Origin: CAZFHP01 sp964519365
GTDB taxonomy: Bacteria; Babelota; Babeliae; Babelales; RVW-14
DNA: 18,311 bases
Reading direction: 5' to 3'
NCBI GenBank assembly: GCA_964519365.1
Contig: CAZFHP010000028.1
Location: 1-18,311 of the forward strand
Part shown: positions 1-6,632 of the stretch, piece after piece
Position numbering within the stretch: position 1 is the stretch's first letter
Layout: each line of letters opens with the position of its first letter
Notes under the pieces: model-generated
What the model saw: the letters and a program-made list of their open reading frames with translations, nothing else
What the model was told of the DNA's origin: nothing
Database searches by the model: none
Program-made: the position numbers and the translations under genes

Positions 1-1762
1 ATTGTTCAAGTTCCCCGGCTTCGATTTTTTTCCCTGCAGCATCTAAGATAGAATTAGCAGTAGCCCAGTCAAATAAAAATTGTTTGAGCTCAGAGTCGTC
101 TTGTAAGTAAAGTGATGTTCGTCCAACTTTAGCTTTGTATAATGGCGGTTGTGCAATATACAAATACCCGGCGTCTATTAATGGTTTCATGTAACGGAAG
201 AAGAACGTCAAGAGTAAAATACGAATGTGTGATCCGTCAACGTCAGCGTCAGTCATGACCACAATTTTATGGTAACGAGTTTTTTCGATATCAAATTCTT
301 CGTTACCGACGCCCGAGCCGACGGCTGTTATTAAATTTTTAATTTCGTTATTTGCTAAAATTTTGTCAAGTCGTGTTTTTTCTACGTTAAGAAGCTTACC
401 CCGTAACGGCAATATTGCTTGGACAAATCGATCGCGCCCTTGTTTTGCCGAACCGCCTGCAGAATCTCCCTCAACGATGTACAATTCGCTTTTTGCAGGA
501 TCTGTTTCTGAACAATCGGCAAGTTTTCCTGGCAGAACAGATGATTCTAAAACACTTTTACGCCGTGTAAGTTCACGGGCACGCTTTGCTGCTGTTCGTG
601 CTTGTTGCGCAAGAGCAGCTTTTTGCAAGATCTTTTTTGCAATAGCTGGATGTTCTTCGAAGAATGAATCAAGAAATGCGTAGACCCATGAGTCGACAAG
701 ACCTTTTACCTCACTGTTGCCTAGCTTGCCTTTTGTTTGTCCTTCGAATTGTGGCTCTGGAACTTTAATACTAATGACGCATACGATACCCTCTCGGACG
801 TCATCACTTGAAAGCGAACCATCTTTGAGTAAATTAAGTTTTTGAGCATAACGGTTTGATACTTTTGTTAGTGCAGAGCGAAACCCTGCTTCGTGTGTTC
901 CGCCGTCAATTGTACGAATGTTATTAACGAAGCTAAAAAGCTGGCTACTAAACCCGTCGTTATATTGTAACGCAAGGTCTAAAACGTGTGTGCCGTCATC
1001 TTTGTTAAATTCAATGACTTCTGGAAACAAGGGGTTCTTTTTGGTATTAACGTGTTCGATAAACGATGCAATACCCCCTTCAAAATGAAACAAATGTTCT
1101 TCGCCACTTCTCTCATCTAGAATGTCGATTTTTAGGCCCTTATTTAAAAACGCGAGTTCTCGCAAGCGCGTAGAGAGCACATCGAAATTAAAGTCGACGG
1201 TTTCAAATATTTTATCGTTGGAACAGAATCGAATATATGTGCCCTTTTGATCTGTTGGGCCAACTTCTTTTAACGGGGCTTTGGGGACGCCATTTTTATA
1301 AAACTGATAATATTCGACCCCATTTTTGTAGATTTTAAGTTCTAGCGTTTTTGAAAGAGCATTAACGACAGAAATACCTACGCCATGAAGACCGCCAGAA
1401 TAACGATACGAATCTTTTTCGAATTTACCCCCAGCATGAAGCTTTGTTAGCACAACTTCCGCTGCGGAAATTTTTTCTGTTGGGTGAATGCCAACCGGAA
1501 TTCCTCTGCCATTATCAAGAACGGAACATGAATTATCAGCATGAAGGGTTACTGAAATTTTTGTACAATGGCCAGCCAGGGCTTCGTCAACAGAGTTGTC
1601 AACAACTTCATATACCAAGTGATGGAGCCCATCAATACTTGTAGATCCAATATACATAGCTGGGCGTTTTCTAACAGCCTCAAGTCCTTCAAGAATTTTA
1701 ATCGATTTGGCACCGTATTCAGACGAAGATTTCTTTTTCGTTACTTTTTCATTATCGTTCAT
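1..1762 (-). CDS. gyrB: DNA gyrase subunit B (3' end outside window)
   Basis: ATPase subunit of DNA gyrase, the type IIA topoisomerase that introduces negative supercoils with GyrA. The reverse strand reads open from ATG at 1762 to the window edge, 587 codons, so roughly the last 50-220 residues are missing, depending on the subtype. The N-terminal GHKL ATPase domain has EVVDNSVDEA (Glu52, Asn56; equivalent to the E. coli catalytic Glu42 and Mg-binding Asn46) and later GGLHGVG. A transducer domain follows. The TOPRIM domain has EGDSAGG at 431-437 and TDADVDGSH at 504-512, which hold the metal-binding acidic residues. The start is supported by AGGA about 8 nt upstream. ParE is the main alternative, but the EGDSAGGSAKQGRDR-type context favours GyrB. 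Confidence 0.96.
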   Translation of the reverse strand, partial: MNDNEKVTKKKSSSEYGAKSIKILEGLEAVRKRPAMYIGSTSIDGLHHLVYEVVDNSVDEALAGHCTKISVTLHADNSCSVLDNGRGIPVGIHPTEKISAAEVVLTKLHAGGKFEKDSYRYSGGLHGVGISVVNALSKTLELKIYKNGVEYYQFYKNGVPKAPLKEVGPTDQKGTYIRFCSNDKIFETVDFNFDVLSTRLRELAFLNKGLKIDILDERSGEEHLFHFEGGIASFIEHVNTKKNPLFPEVIEFNKDDGTHVLDLALQYNDGFSSQLFSFVNNIRTIDGGTHEAGFRSALTKVSNRYAQKLNLLKDGSLSSDDVREGIVCVISIKVPEPQFEGQTKGKLGNSEVKGLVDSWVYAFLDSFFEEHPAIAKKILQKAALAQQARTAAKRARELTRRKSVLESSVLPGKLADCSETDPAKSELYIVEGDSAGGSAKQGRDRFVQAILPLRGKLLNVEKTRLDKILANNEIKNLITAVGSGVGNEEFDIEKTRYHKIVVMTDADVDGSHIRILLLTFFFRYMKPLIDAGYLYIAQPPLYKAKVGRTSLYLQDDSELKQFLFDWATANSILDAAGKKIEAGELEQ

Positions 1763-1828
1763 GAAATAATCCTATTATAAATCAAAAACTAGGAAAAACT
1801 TGCAATCCATTTATTCTATGGAAAACTC

Positions 1829-1856
1829 TTTACTACCCTTTTATAACCTTTATAAA
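1829..1856 (+). promoter_or_regulatory. weak candidate promoter for tadA-dksA
   Basis: TTTACT (1829-1834) and TATAAA (1851-1856) are separated by 16 bp and face tadA. The match is only moderate in AT-rich DNA, so this is tentative. Confidence 0.25.
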
Positions 1857-1864
1857 ACATGATT

Positions 1865-1893
1865 ATTATACCATTTATGGCACATTCTATCAA
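1865..1893 (-). promoter_or_regulatory. predicted sigma70-type promoter for gyrB
   Basis: Read on the minus strand, TTGATA (1888-1893) is followed by a 17-bp spacer and a perfect TATAAT (1865-1870). This would start transcription near 1858 and give a leader of about 95 nt before the gyrB ATG. The -35 box lies only 2-11 bp from the possible tadA starts, so the two divergent units share this short region. Confidence 0.6.
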
Positions 1894-1895
1894 AA

Positions 1896-2393
1896 GTGAG
1901 CGCGATGAATAAAGAAAAAGCAAATTATTTTATGGAAAAAGCTTTACATCAAGCAACCTTGGCGTTAAAACACGAGGAAGTTCCTATTGGTGCCATAGTC
2001 ATTGATGCTGATGGGAATATTTTGTCTAGAGCATATAATCAGACGGAAAAGCGTCAAACCCAGCTTGGACACGCTGAAATTATAGCTATTTCTAAGGCGT
2101 GCAAAAAAAAGGGTAGCTGGAGATTGAACGGTTGTTGGATATGTGTTACTCTGGAGCCTTGTCTAATGTGTTTTGGGCTTATTCAATTAAGTAGATTCGA
2201 AGGGATAATATTTGGCGCACAATCGACACTATTTGGTGCGGGGCTTGATAAGCTTGATACGATGGAAAAAATATACGGGAAAAATATAAAAATAATATCT
2301 GGAGTAAAAGAGAAAGAAAGTCTTGACCTTCTCAAGTCATTTTTTAATACTGCGAGAAAAAAGAAAATAAAAGAAAAAAGAAAGAAAGGGTGA
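1896..2393 (+). CDS. tadA: tRNA-specific adenosine deaminase TadA
   Basis: Zinc-dependent deaminase that converts adenosine-34 to inosine in the anticodon of tRNA-Arg(ACG). The cytidine-deaminase-fold motifs are present. Counting from the internal ATG at 1905, HAE (56-58) supplies a zinc ligand and the proton-shuttling Glu, and PCLMC (85-89) supplies the two Cys ligands. Two starts are possible: GTG at 1896 (165 aa), or ATG at 1905 (162 aa) with AGTGAG just upstream as a poor ribosome site. The ATG gives the more usual N-terminus. The C-terminus is a Lys/Arg-rich tail (RKKKIKEKRKKG) encoded by a nearly pure purine tract. dksA begins 4 nt after the stop, so the two are very probably co-transcribed. 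A guanine or cytosine deaminase is less likely given the LEPCLMC context and the length. Confidence 0.9.
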   Translation: MSAMNKEKANYFMEKALHQATLALKHEEVPIGAIVIDADGNILSRAYNQTEKRQTQLGHAEIIAISKACKKKGSWRLNGCWICVTLEPCLMCFGLIQLSRFEGIIFGAQSTLFGAGLDKLDTMEKIYGKNIKIISGVKEKESLDLLKSFFNTARKKKIKEKRKKG

Positions 2394-2397
2394 TATC

Positions 2398-2742
2398 GTG
2401 AAGCAACGAGCAAAGTTTCTTAATACGATTAAAGAGAAGTTATTGCAGAGAAAAGATGAGATGACGCAAATGCTTTCTAAGTCGACGCATGAAAAAGTAT
2501 CAGATGGTCAAGTGCAAGATACTGCCGATGAAGCTTTGTCTATAACAATGGAAGCGTTGCAAAATTCTTTGCAGCAGAGTGAAATAGATGAGTTACGCAT
2601 GATTGATGATGCTATTGCTCGTATAGATAAAGGCGAATTTGGCTTTTGTATTGACTGTGAAGAGCATATTTCAGAAAAACGTTTAGAGCATTATCCGTAT
2701 GCTGCTCGATGCGTAGTGTGTCAAGAATCGTTTGAAGGGTAA
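2398..2742 (+). CDS. dksA: DksA/TraR-family zinc-finger transcription regulator
   Basis: Small RNA-polymerase-binding regulator of the DksA/TraR family, which acts through the secondary channel, usually together with ppGpp. The 114-aa product has an N-terminal helical region with D41-x-x-D44-x-A46, matching the acidic DxxDxA tip motif that DksA needs for activity. A C-terminal C4 zinc finger is formed by C84-x2-C87 and C105-x2-C108. The length is shorter than E. coli DksA (151 aa) and closer to the generic TraR/DksA proteins of other phyla. The start is GTG, preceded by an AAAGGG ribosome site about 8 nt upstream that lies inside the tadA 3' end. The 4-nt spacing after tadA implies an operon. 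The gene symbol is by family and motif; a general-stress paralogue cannot be excluded. Confidence 0.82.
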   Translation: MKQRAKFLNTIKEKLLQRKDEMTQMLSKSTHEKVSDGQVQDTADEALSITMEALQNSLQQSEIDELRMIDDAIARIDKGEFGFCIDCEEHISEKRLEHYPYAARCVVCQESFEG

Positions 2743-2774
2743 AAGTTTTTTGTTCAAACTTTTGCATATTTGGG

Positions 2775-2780
2775 TATACT
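2775..2780 (+). promoter_or_regulatory. -10 box of a likely tRNA-Thr promoter
   Basis: TATACT lies 14 nt before the tRNA 5' end. The -35 region is poor: TTCAAA at 2753-2758 gives a 16-bp spacer. Read-through from dksA is also possible. Confidence 0.35.
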
Positions 2781-2794
2781 AATAACCTGTATCT

Positions 2795-2869
<75 letters not shown>

Positions 2870-2899
2870 TTTTCTTTTTTTAATTATTTTTATTTTTTT

Positions 2900-3301
2900 T
2901 CAAAGATTTGAAAGAGCTTGCAGTGTATACAACGATCCTAGTGCATAATATAGCTCTTTTGTTTGTTCAGGATTATTGTAGATTGTTATGATTAAAAGAG
3001 CAAGTATTACCCCGTTAAAGCTGTCTTCTAAGGGGTGATTTTTAAAGTGTTGGATTTGTTGTTGTGCCCATGAATGTATTCTGTGAAGATCGTTCTTGAG
3101 GCCGTTTCTTAGAGCACAAGAAAGTTCTTTTGTTTGAGCGCAAAAACGTGACGTTTTATCTTTACAAAGTCGCATGATTTTTTGTAGGGAATCGCGAACT
3201 TTTTGAGGGCATTGTTTTGGGAAAGATGAGTCATTTACAGGCGAGCATGTGCTGCACAGAAGAATAATCGTCAACCAAAAACTTGTAAATACTTTTTTCA
3301 T
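2900..3301 (-). CDS. small exported protein of unknown function, 133 aa
   Basis: Not recognised. The product begins MKKVFTSFWLTIILLCSTCS, a short positive N-region plus a hydrophobic core, so it is likely a Sec signal peptide or N-terminal anchor. No clean lipobox is visible. The middle (about 35-90) is basic and helical with several Cys and His. A second hydrophobic stretch, NGVILALLIITIY, lies near residues 95-107. A strong GGAGGGAG ribosome site precedes the ATG. The start codon overlaps the TGA of the preceding gene as ATGA, which implies translational coupling. It is the last gene of the run that begins with the nucleoside transporter. The envelope or exported location is inferred from the signal sequence. 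Confidence 0.72.
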   Translation of the reverse strand: MKKVFTSFWLTIILLCSTCSPVNDSSFPKQCPQKVRDSLQKIMRLCKDKTSRFCAQTKELSCALRNGLKNDLHRIHSWAQQQIQHFKNHPLEDSFNGVILALLIITIYNNPEQTKELYYALGSLYTLQALSNL

Positions 3302-4032
3302 GAATCTCCCTCCAAAAGAAGTTTGAAAGAGTCTACTTGTTTTTCCATAGATTGTTTTTTAACTTGCCCAGATAATTTTCCCAGGGCCTTTTTTAACAAT
3401 TTTTTTGCGGATGTTAATCTTTGTTCTCTTGTTTCTATGACTCCTCCTAGATTGTATAAACGTTCTGGAGAGTATACAAGATTGTTTATGACGTAAAGCG
3501 ATTCTTTTGCCCCTTCTAATAGGCCTTTTGCTTCTCCGGGGAGTTTTTTTTGTTTTTCTAAGAGAGCTAATAGTTTGTTTGTTTGCGACAATAACATTTT
3601 TGCTTTCATTGACACTTGTTCATCCCTGTTGATTGTAAAAATATCGTAGAATTTCTTAAAACCCCACATTGTATAGCCAAGTGTGCATACAGCACAGGCT
3701 TTACATTCATCTTCAGTCAGTTCTTCTCCGGTCAAAAGTTTAGCAAGCGCAGGTAAAAATATAGTTGGGGATAATAACATTGGTGGAAGAGACGCTATAA
3801 CGACATCCGAAGGCCTTGCATATTTTGCGCATGTTCTAAAAAAACGTTTGATATGTGTTGGAATCATACAGATAGTTTTTTTTCTGCGAGTTAAATAAGT
3901 ATCTTGGTAAGCAATGCTATCTAGAAGCCTCTTATACTTATCAGGGTCTTCTTTTTTTATGCCTAAACATGTTTTACCAAGCAAAATAGTTCCCAAGCAA
4001 AAAGCTGTTAGCGTTTTTTTTAATTTGTTCAT
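3298..4032 (-). CDS. exported helical protein of unknown function, 244 aa
   Basis: Not recognised. The reading frame extends upstream to 4068, but ATG at 4032 is preferred. It has GGAG 7 nt upstream, overlaps the TGA of the preceding gene as ATGA, and gives a normal signal peptide, MNKLKKTLTAFCLGTILLG. After a basic segment there is a hydrophobic stretch at about 85-110 (VVIASLPPMLLSPTIFLPAL), then a CKAC pair. The C-terminal half is Lys/Leu/Glu-rich, probably alpha-helical or coiled-coil. It is coupled by 4-bp overlaps to the genes on both sides, so the three products are probably made together. An envelope protein or an effector delivered to a host are both possible; nothing in the sequence decides this. 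Confidence 0.72.
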   Translation of the reverse strand: MNKLKKTLTAFCLGTILLGKTCLGIKKEDPDKYKRLLDSIAYQDTYLTRRKKTICMIPTHIKRFFRTCAKYARPSDVVIASLPPMLLSPTIFLPALAKLLTGEELTEDECKACAVCTLGYTMWGFKKFYDIFTINRDEQVSMKAKMLLSQTNKLLALLEKQKKLPGEAKGLLEGAKESLYVINNLVYSPERLYNLGGVIETREQRLTSAKKLLKKALGKLSGQVKKQSMEKQVDSFKLLLEGDS

Positions 4033-4418
4033 ACGATATCTCCATCTTCGGGATGTTTTTTTGTACAATATTTTCTATGACATTGTAGGCAAAATAAGCT
4101 ACTAATACATGCGCAACACACACTACCACTACAGCATATAAGTATGATAACACATGTTGGTAGTTTTGTTAGTAAGCATAATGGCAAACAAGTTCCTACA
4201 CATCCGAAGGCCAAGCCAGATATACATCCATGTGTACTTGCGTCAAATTCAGCACTTGTTTCTGGTTGACGAGGGGTTAAGTTTTTGCAAGAGCAACAAT
4301 GGTTTTTTCGAGTTGGCATATAGTATTGATTTTTTTTAGATTGCATAGAGTAGACAGTTGTTTCAGAACAAACCGTATACAATAAAAGAATGCATAATAT
4401 TTTTTTTAAGTTTTTCAT
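4029..4418 (-). CDS. cysteine-rich exported protein of unknown function, 129 aa
   Basis: Not recognised. The frame is open upstream to 4517, but the ATG at 4418 begins a typical signal peptide (MKNLKKILCILLLYTVCSETTVYS, likely cleaved before MQSKK) and is the better start, although no clear ribosome site precedes it. The predicted mature chain of about 105 residues holds 16 Cys, in clusters such as CCSC, CCSGSVCCAC and CLQC. Two hydrophobic stretches lie in the centre, followed by a basic and then acidic tail. The spacing does not match a zinc-finger or ferredoxin pattern known to me. Disulphide cross-linking, palmitoylation or metal binding are all possible. Its stop overlaps the next start (ATGA). 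Confidence 0.68.
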   Translation of the reverse strand: MKNLKKILCILLLYTVCSETTVYSMQSKKNQYYMPTRKNHCCSCKNLTPRQPETSAEFDASTHGCISGLAFGCVGTCLPLCLLTKLPTCVIILICCSGSVCCACISSLFCLQCHRKYCTKKHPEDGDIV

Positions 4419-4510
4419 CAATATAATTTTTAAAAACTGAAGACATATTTTTACATCATGCTTAATACGGTAACAAACGTACGTAAAAAATGCAACGCTA
4501 GGACGCTGTG

Positions 4511-4526
4511 AAGGCAAGGGAGCCTT
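4511..4526. other. small hairpin between two exported-protein genes
   Basis: AAGGC (4511-4515) and GCCTT (4522-4526) can pair around a 6-nt loop just downstream of the 146-aa gene. On the minus strand no U-run follows it, so it does not qualify as an intrinsic terminator. It could be an mRNA processing or stability element within the operon. Confidence 0.25.
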
Positions 4527-4544
4527 GAAGCTTTTGCGTGTTTT

Positions 4545-4985
4545 TTATACAGCGTTATCACCAAAGCTGTTGTTATAACTTTTTATTCGTATGAGTTTAC
4601 TGCCATCTATGCTCCACCTTTTATGACAGAATTTTTTTAGCATAAAATCTTCTAGTAAGGTTACGCATGTACAACAACCATCGATAGCAGCAATACTTAG
4701 GGCTTCTGTTAAAGCCCAATATGTAACGGCAGTAATAGGATTTTTCTTTAAGCCGACATAACAAATAAGATAATGCAAAATTCTTTTTGCAATCTTCCAA
4801 GTACTGCAACATTTGTTTAAGCATTTGTCATGTGGGTCTTGTAGCTGTCCATGAGATGTTATGCATGGTGGTGCAAGTAGGGGCTCTACTTTTGTGTCTT
4901 GCATTGCACATACAGGCTTTAAAAAAACAAGAAAAGTTATTGCCAGCAGAAAGAGATTCATCTTTTTAAGACTTTTTATATCCAT
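4545..4985 (-). CDS. cysteine-rich exported protein of unknown function, 146 aa
   Basis: Not recognised. It starts 42 nt after the nucleoside transporter stop. The N-terminus is a signal peptide, MNLFLLAITFLVFLKPVCA from Met9, with likely cleavage before MQDTK. Met1 at 4985 and Met9 at 4961 are both possible starts, and neither has a clear ribosome site. The mature part has nine Cys, including CLNKCC and CCTC, and a moderately hydrophobic middle, YWALTEALSIAAIDG. Its layout (signal peptide, Met-Gln at the predicted mature end, paired Cys in hydrophobic context) resembles the next gene downstream, so the two may be distant paralogues, but I cannot align them reliably by eye. A 126-bp gap separates it from that gene. 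Confidence 0.66.
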   Translation of the reverse strand: MDIKSLKKMNLFLLAITFLVFLKPVCAMQDTKVEPLLAPPCITSHGQLQDPHDKCLNKCCSTWKIAKRILHYLICYVGLKKNPITAVTYWALTEALSIAAIDGCCTCVTLLEDFMLKKFCHKRWSIDGSKLIRIKSYNNSFGDNAV

Positions 4986-5027
4986 GATTTTTTCGTTTGC
5001 AAAAGAAAAAGAGTTTTTTATCGATGG

Positions 5028-6251
5028 TTATACAAAGAGCCCGGCGATGGCTGCGTTTAACAAGTTAACAAGTGCGCCGCCCAAAAGAGCTTTAAGTCCA
5101 AGCTTCGTAAGCATTTGGCGCTTTTCAGGACAAATAGCACCAATGCCACCAATCTGTATGCCAATGCTTGAAAAGTTTGCAAAACCAGCAAGAGCATAGG
5201 TCATAATAACTTGTGTGCGTTCAAGTAAGTTTGCTTTAATAAAATGTGAATATGCGACAAATTCGTTAATTACGATTTTTTGTCCCAGCAAGGCTCCTGC
5301 TACTTCACGGTCAGGACCGGGAACGCCAAGAATATATGCAACACCATAAAACGCTCGGGCAAAAATATCATTAAGCGAGTATCCTAAGCTCCAAAGTAAT
5401 ACACTGTCTGCTAAAGCCATGAGACTTATAAAGGCTATAAGCATAGCCGCAACGTTTGCAGCTAAACGTAACCCGTCGCTGGTTCCCGTTGAAATTGCAT
5501 CAAGGGTGTTACGTGTTGTGCGTTTTAAAGAAACTTGGTTGCCTCCAAGTGTTTCAGGAACTTCTGTTTCAGGAATAAGTATTTTGGCAATCAAAATTGC
5601 GCCTGGGATTGCGATAATCGTAGAAGAGACTAAGTGTTCTATTGGCACACCCATGCTGCCGTAGACAGCAAGAAGAGAGCCACTTAGGTGCGACATGCCG
5701 CCGACCATGACGACGAGCATTTCTGATTGTGTCATCTTGGCTAAATAGTTTTTAATCAAAAGTGGGGCTTCTGTTTGACCAAGCATACTGTTGCCAGCAA
5801 CGGCTAACGTTTCAGCCCCAGATGTTCCAAAAATTGGGCGCATGGCCATAGCCAAGCCCTTGACGATAATTTGTACGATGCCCAAGTGAAAAAGAAGCGA
5901 CATAAGCGCGCCGAAGAAAATAATTGTTGGAATAACTTTGATAGCAAAAATAGCACCCCATGAGCCAGACGCATCTGCAAGATTACCAAAGACAAAACTT
6001 GCCCCAGAGTCTGCAAACATATAGATCGACTTAAAGCCGTTAGCGATTGTTAAAAATATAGATCGGCCAACATCTGTTTTGAGAATAAAAAATGCTAACC
6101 CAAATTGAACAAGCAAGGCACTTAAAACAAGACGTGGTTTTATTTTTGTTTTGTTGTTTGAGAACAAGAACGCAACGGAAATAATGGCGCCAATGCCAAT
6201 TAAACTTATGTAACGGCTGTCGGTAGTAAGATACGTTATAAGATTGAACAC
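5028..6251 (-). CDS. nupC: concentrative nucleoside transporter (CNT/NupC family)
   Basis: Inner-membrane importer that brings nucleosides in with a coupled cation, 407 aa, the usual family length. The CNT fingerprint is complete. GQTEAPLLI at 158-166 is the HP1 substrate loop; Gln159, Thr160 and Glu161 match the base and ribose ligands of the Vibrio transporter. GQKIVINEFVAY at 323-334 is the (G/A)xKx3NEFVA(Y/M/F) signature with Glu330. NFSS at 359-362 supplies the Asn and Ser of the other half-site. Many hydrophobic helices run throughout. The start is GTG at 6251 with an AGGAG site 9 nt upstream. It heads the minus-strand run whose other members are small exported proteins, which fits a nucleotide-scavenging host-dependent life. 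The exact substrate range, and H+ versus Na+ coupling, cannot be read from the sequence. Confidence 0.93.
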   Translation of the reverse strand: MFNLITYLTTDSRYISLIGIGAIISVAFLFSNNKTKIKPRLVLSALLVQFGLAFFILKTDVGRSIFLTIANGFKSIYMFADSGASFVFGNLADASGSWGAIFAIKVIPTIIFFGALMSLLFHLGIVQIIVKGLAMAMRPIFGTSGAETLAVAGNSMLGQTEAPLLIKNYLAKMTQSEMLVVMVGGMSHLSGSLLAVYGSMGVPIEHLVSSTIIAIPGAILIAKILIPETEVPETLGGNQVSLKRTTRNTLDAISTGTSDGLRLAANVAAMLIAFISLMALADSVLLWSLGYSLNDIFARAFYGVAYILGVPGPDREVAGALLGQKIVINEFVAYSHFIKANLLERTQVIMTYALAGFANFSSIGIQIGGIGAICPEKRQMLTKLGLKALLGGALVNLLNAAIAGLFV

Positions 6252-6472
6252 TCTGGTCTTCTCCTAGTAAAAGGGTTATCATATTTTTTTACTCACTATG
6301 CGTAAGGATATACGTAAAAATTTTGAAAACAAGAAGAAGTTTAGAAATAAAATTTAGAGAAAAAATTGTATGGTTTGTTTGTTTCTTTGATACGAATCTG
6401 ACCCTTCTGTTTTGTTCTTTTCGGTGCCAAGGTTTTGCAGGGTGAAGCCAGACAAATTATACCGTAGGCGAA

Positions 6473-6485
6473 GGGGGGGGAGGGG
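6473..6485 (+). repeat. G-run (GGGGGGGG A GGGG)
   Basis: Eight G, one A and four G occur in an otherwise AT-rich genome. The tract lies about 150 bp upstream of the fic start and outside its likely core promoter. Confidence 0.85.
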
Positions 6486-6521
6486 TGCTTGAAATGTTTG
6501 AATAGTAAGGGCTTTTGAATT

Positions 6522-6547
6522 CGTTATTCAAGAATGCTTGAATAACG
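6522..6547. promoter_or_regulatory. perfect 11-bp palindrome, candidate operator 1 of fic
   Basis: CGTTATTCAAG (6522-6532) and its exact reverse complement CTTGAATAACG (6537-6547) flank AATG. The right arm overlaps the TTGAAT used as the -35 box of the predicted fic promoter. A dimeric repressor bound here would block RNA polymerase. No U-run follows, so a terminator is unlikely. Confidence 0.6.
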
Positions 6548-6566
6548 GGTGCGATTTCGGTATCTT
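6538..6566 (+). promoter_or_regulatory. predicted fic promoter within the operators
   Basis: TTGAAT (6538-6543), a 17-bp spacer and TATCTT (6561-6566) each match four of six consensus bases. Transcription would start near 6573, about 60 nt before the fic ATG. The -35 lies in operator 1, and the -10 and +1 lie at operator 2. Confidence 0.4.
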
Positions 6567-6588
6567 ATTTAAGTATACTTGAATAACG
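6563..6588. promoter_or_regulatory. imperfect palindrome, candidate operator 2 of fic
   Basis: The right arm CTTGAATAACG (6578-6588) is identical to that of operator 1. The left arm TCTTATTTAAG (6563-6573) matches 8 of 11 bases, and the 4-nt spacer TATA has the same length. The two centres are 41 bp apart, close to four helical turns, so dimers would sit on nearly the same DNA face. It covers the predicted transcription start. Confidence 0.55.
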
Positions 6589-6632
6589 ATTCTGTATGTT
6601 ATGTGAATTTGTTTTGTTGAAAAGGGTTTGCT

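Larger units (their letters stand above)
6252..6632. other. 381-bp divergent intergenic region (nupC / fic)
   Basis: No gene is supported here. The nupC-proximal 200 bp is A/T-rich with no convincing promoter; TTACGC and TATGAT with a 16-bp spacer close to the nupC start is only a weak candidate. The fic-proximal part holds a G-run (6473-6485), an array of TTGAAT half-sites and the predicted fic promoter, which are listed separately. Confidence 0.7.

Noticed and set aside
363..1780. Open frames on the + strand at 363-683, 1444-1644 and 1568-1780
   Set aside because: They lie antisense to a clearly conserved gyrB frame, have no ribosome sites and encode no recognisable motif.
4419..4517. N-terminal extension of the 129-aa Cys-rich protein
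   Set aside because: Starting at 4418 gives a standard signal peptide at the very N-terminus; the extension would bury it behind 33 unrelated residues.
4511..4526. Hairpin as an intrinsic terminator of the nupC run
   Set aside because: The stem is only 5 bp and no U-run follows on the minus strand. On the plus strand the nearest T-run is over 10 nt away and no gene ends there.
6522..6588. Palindromes upstream of fic as CRISPR repeats or terminators
   Set aside because: Only two copies exist, with no spacer-sized regular array and no U-run. Their position over the promoter fits operators better.
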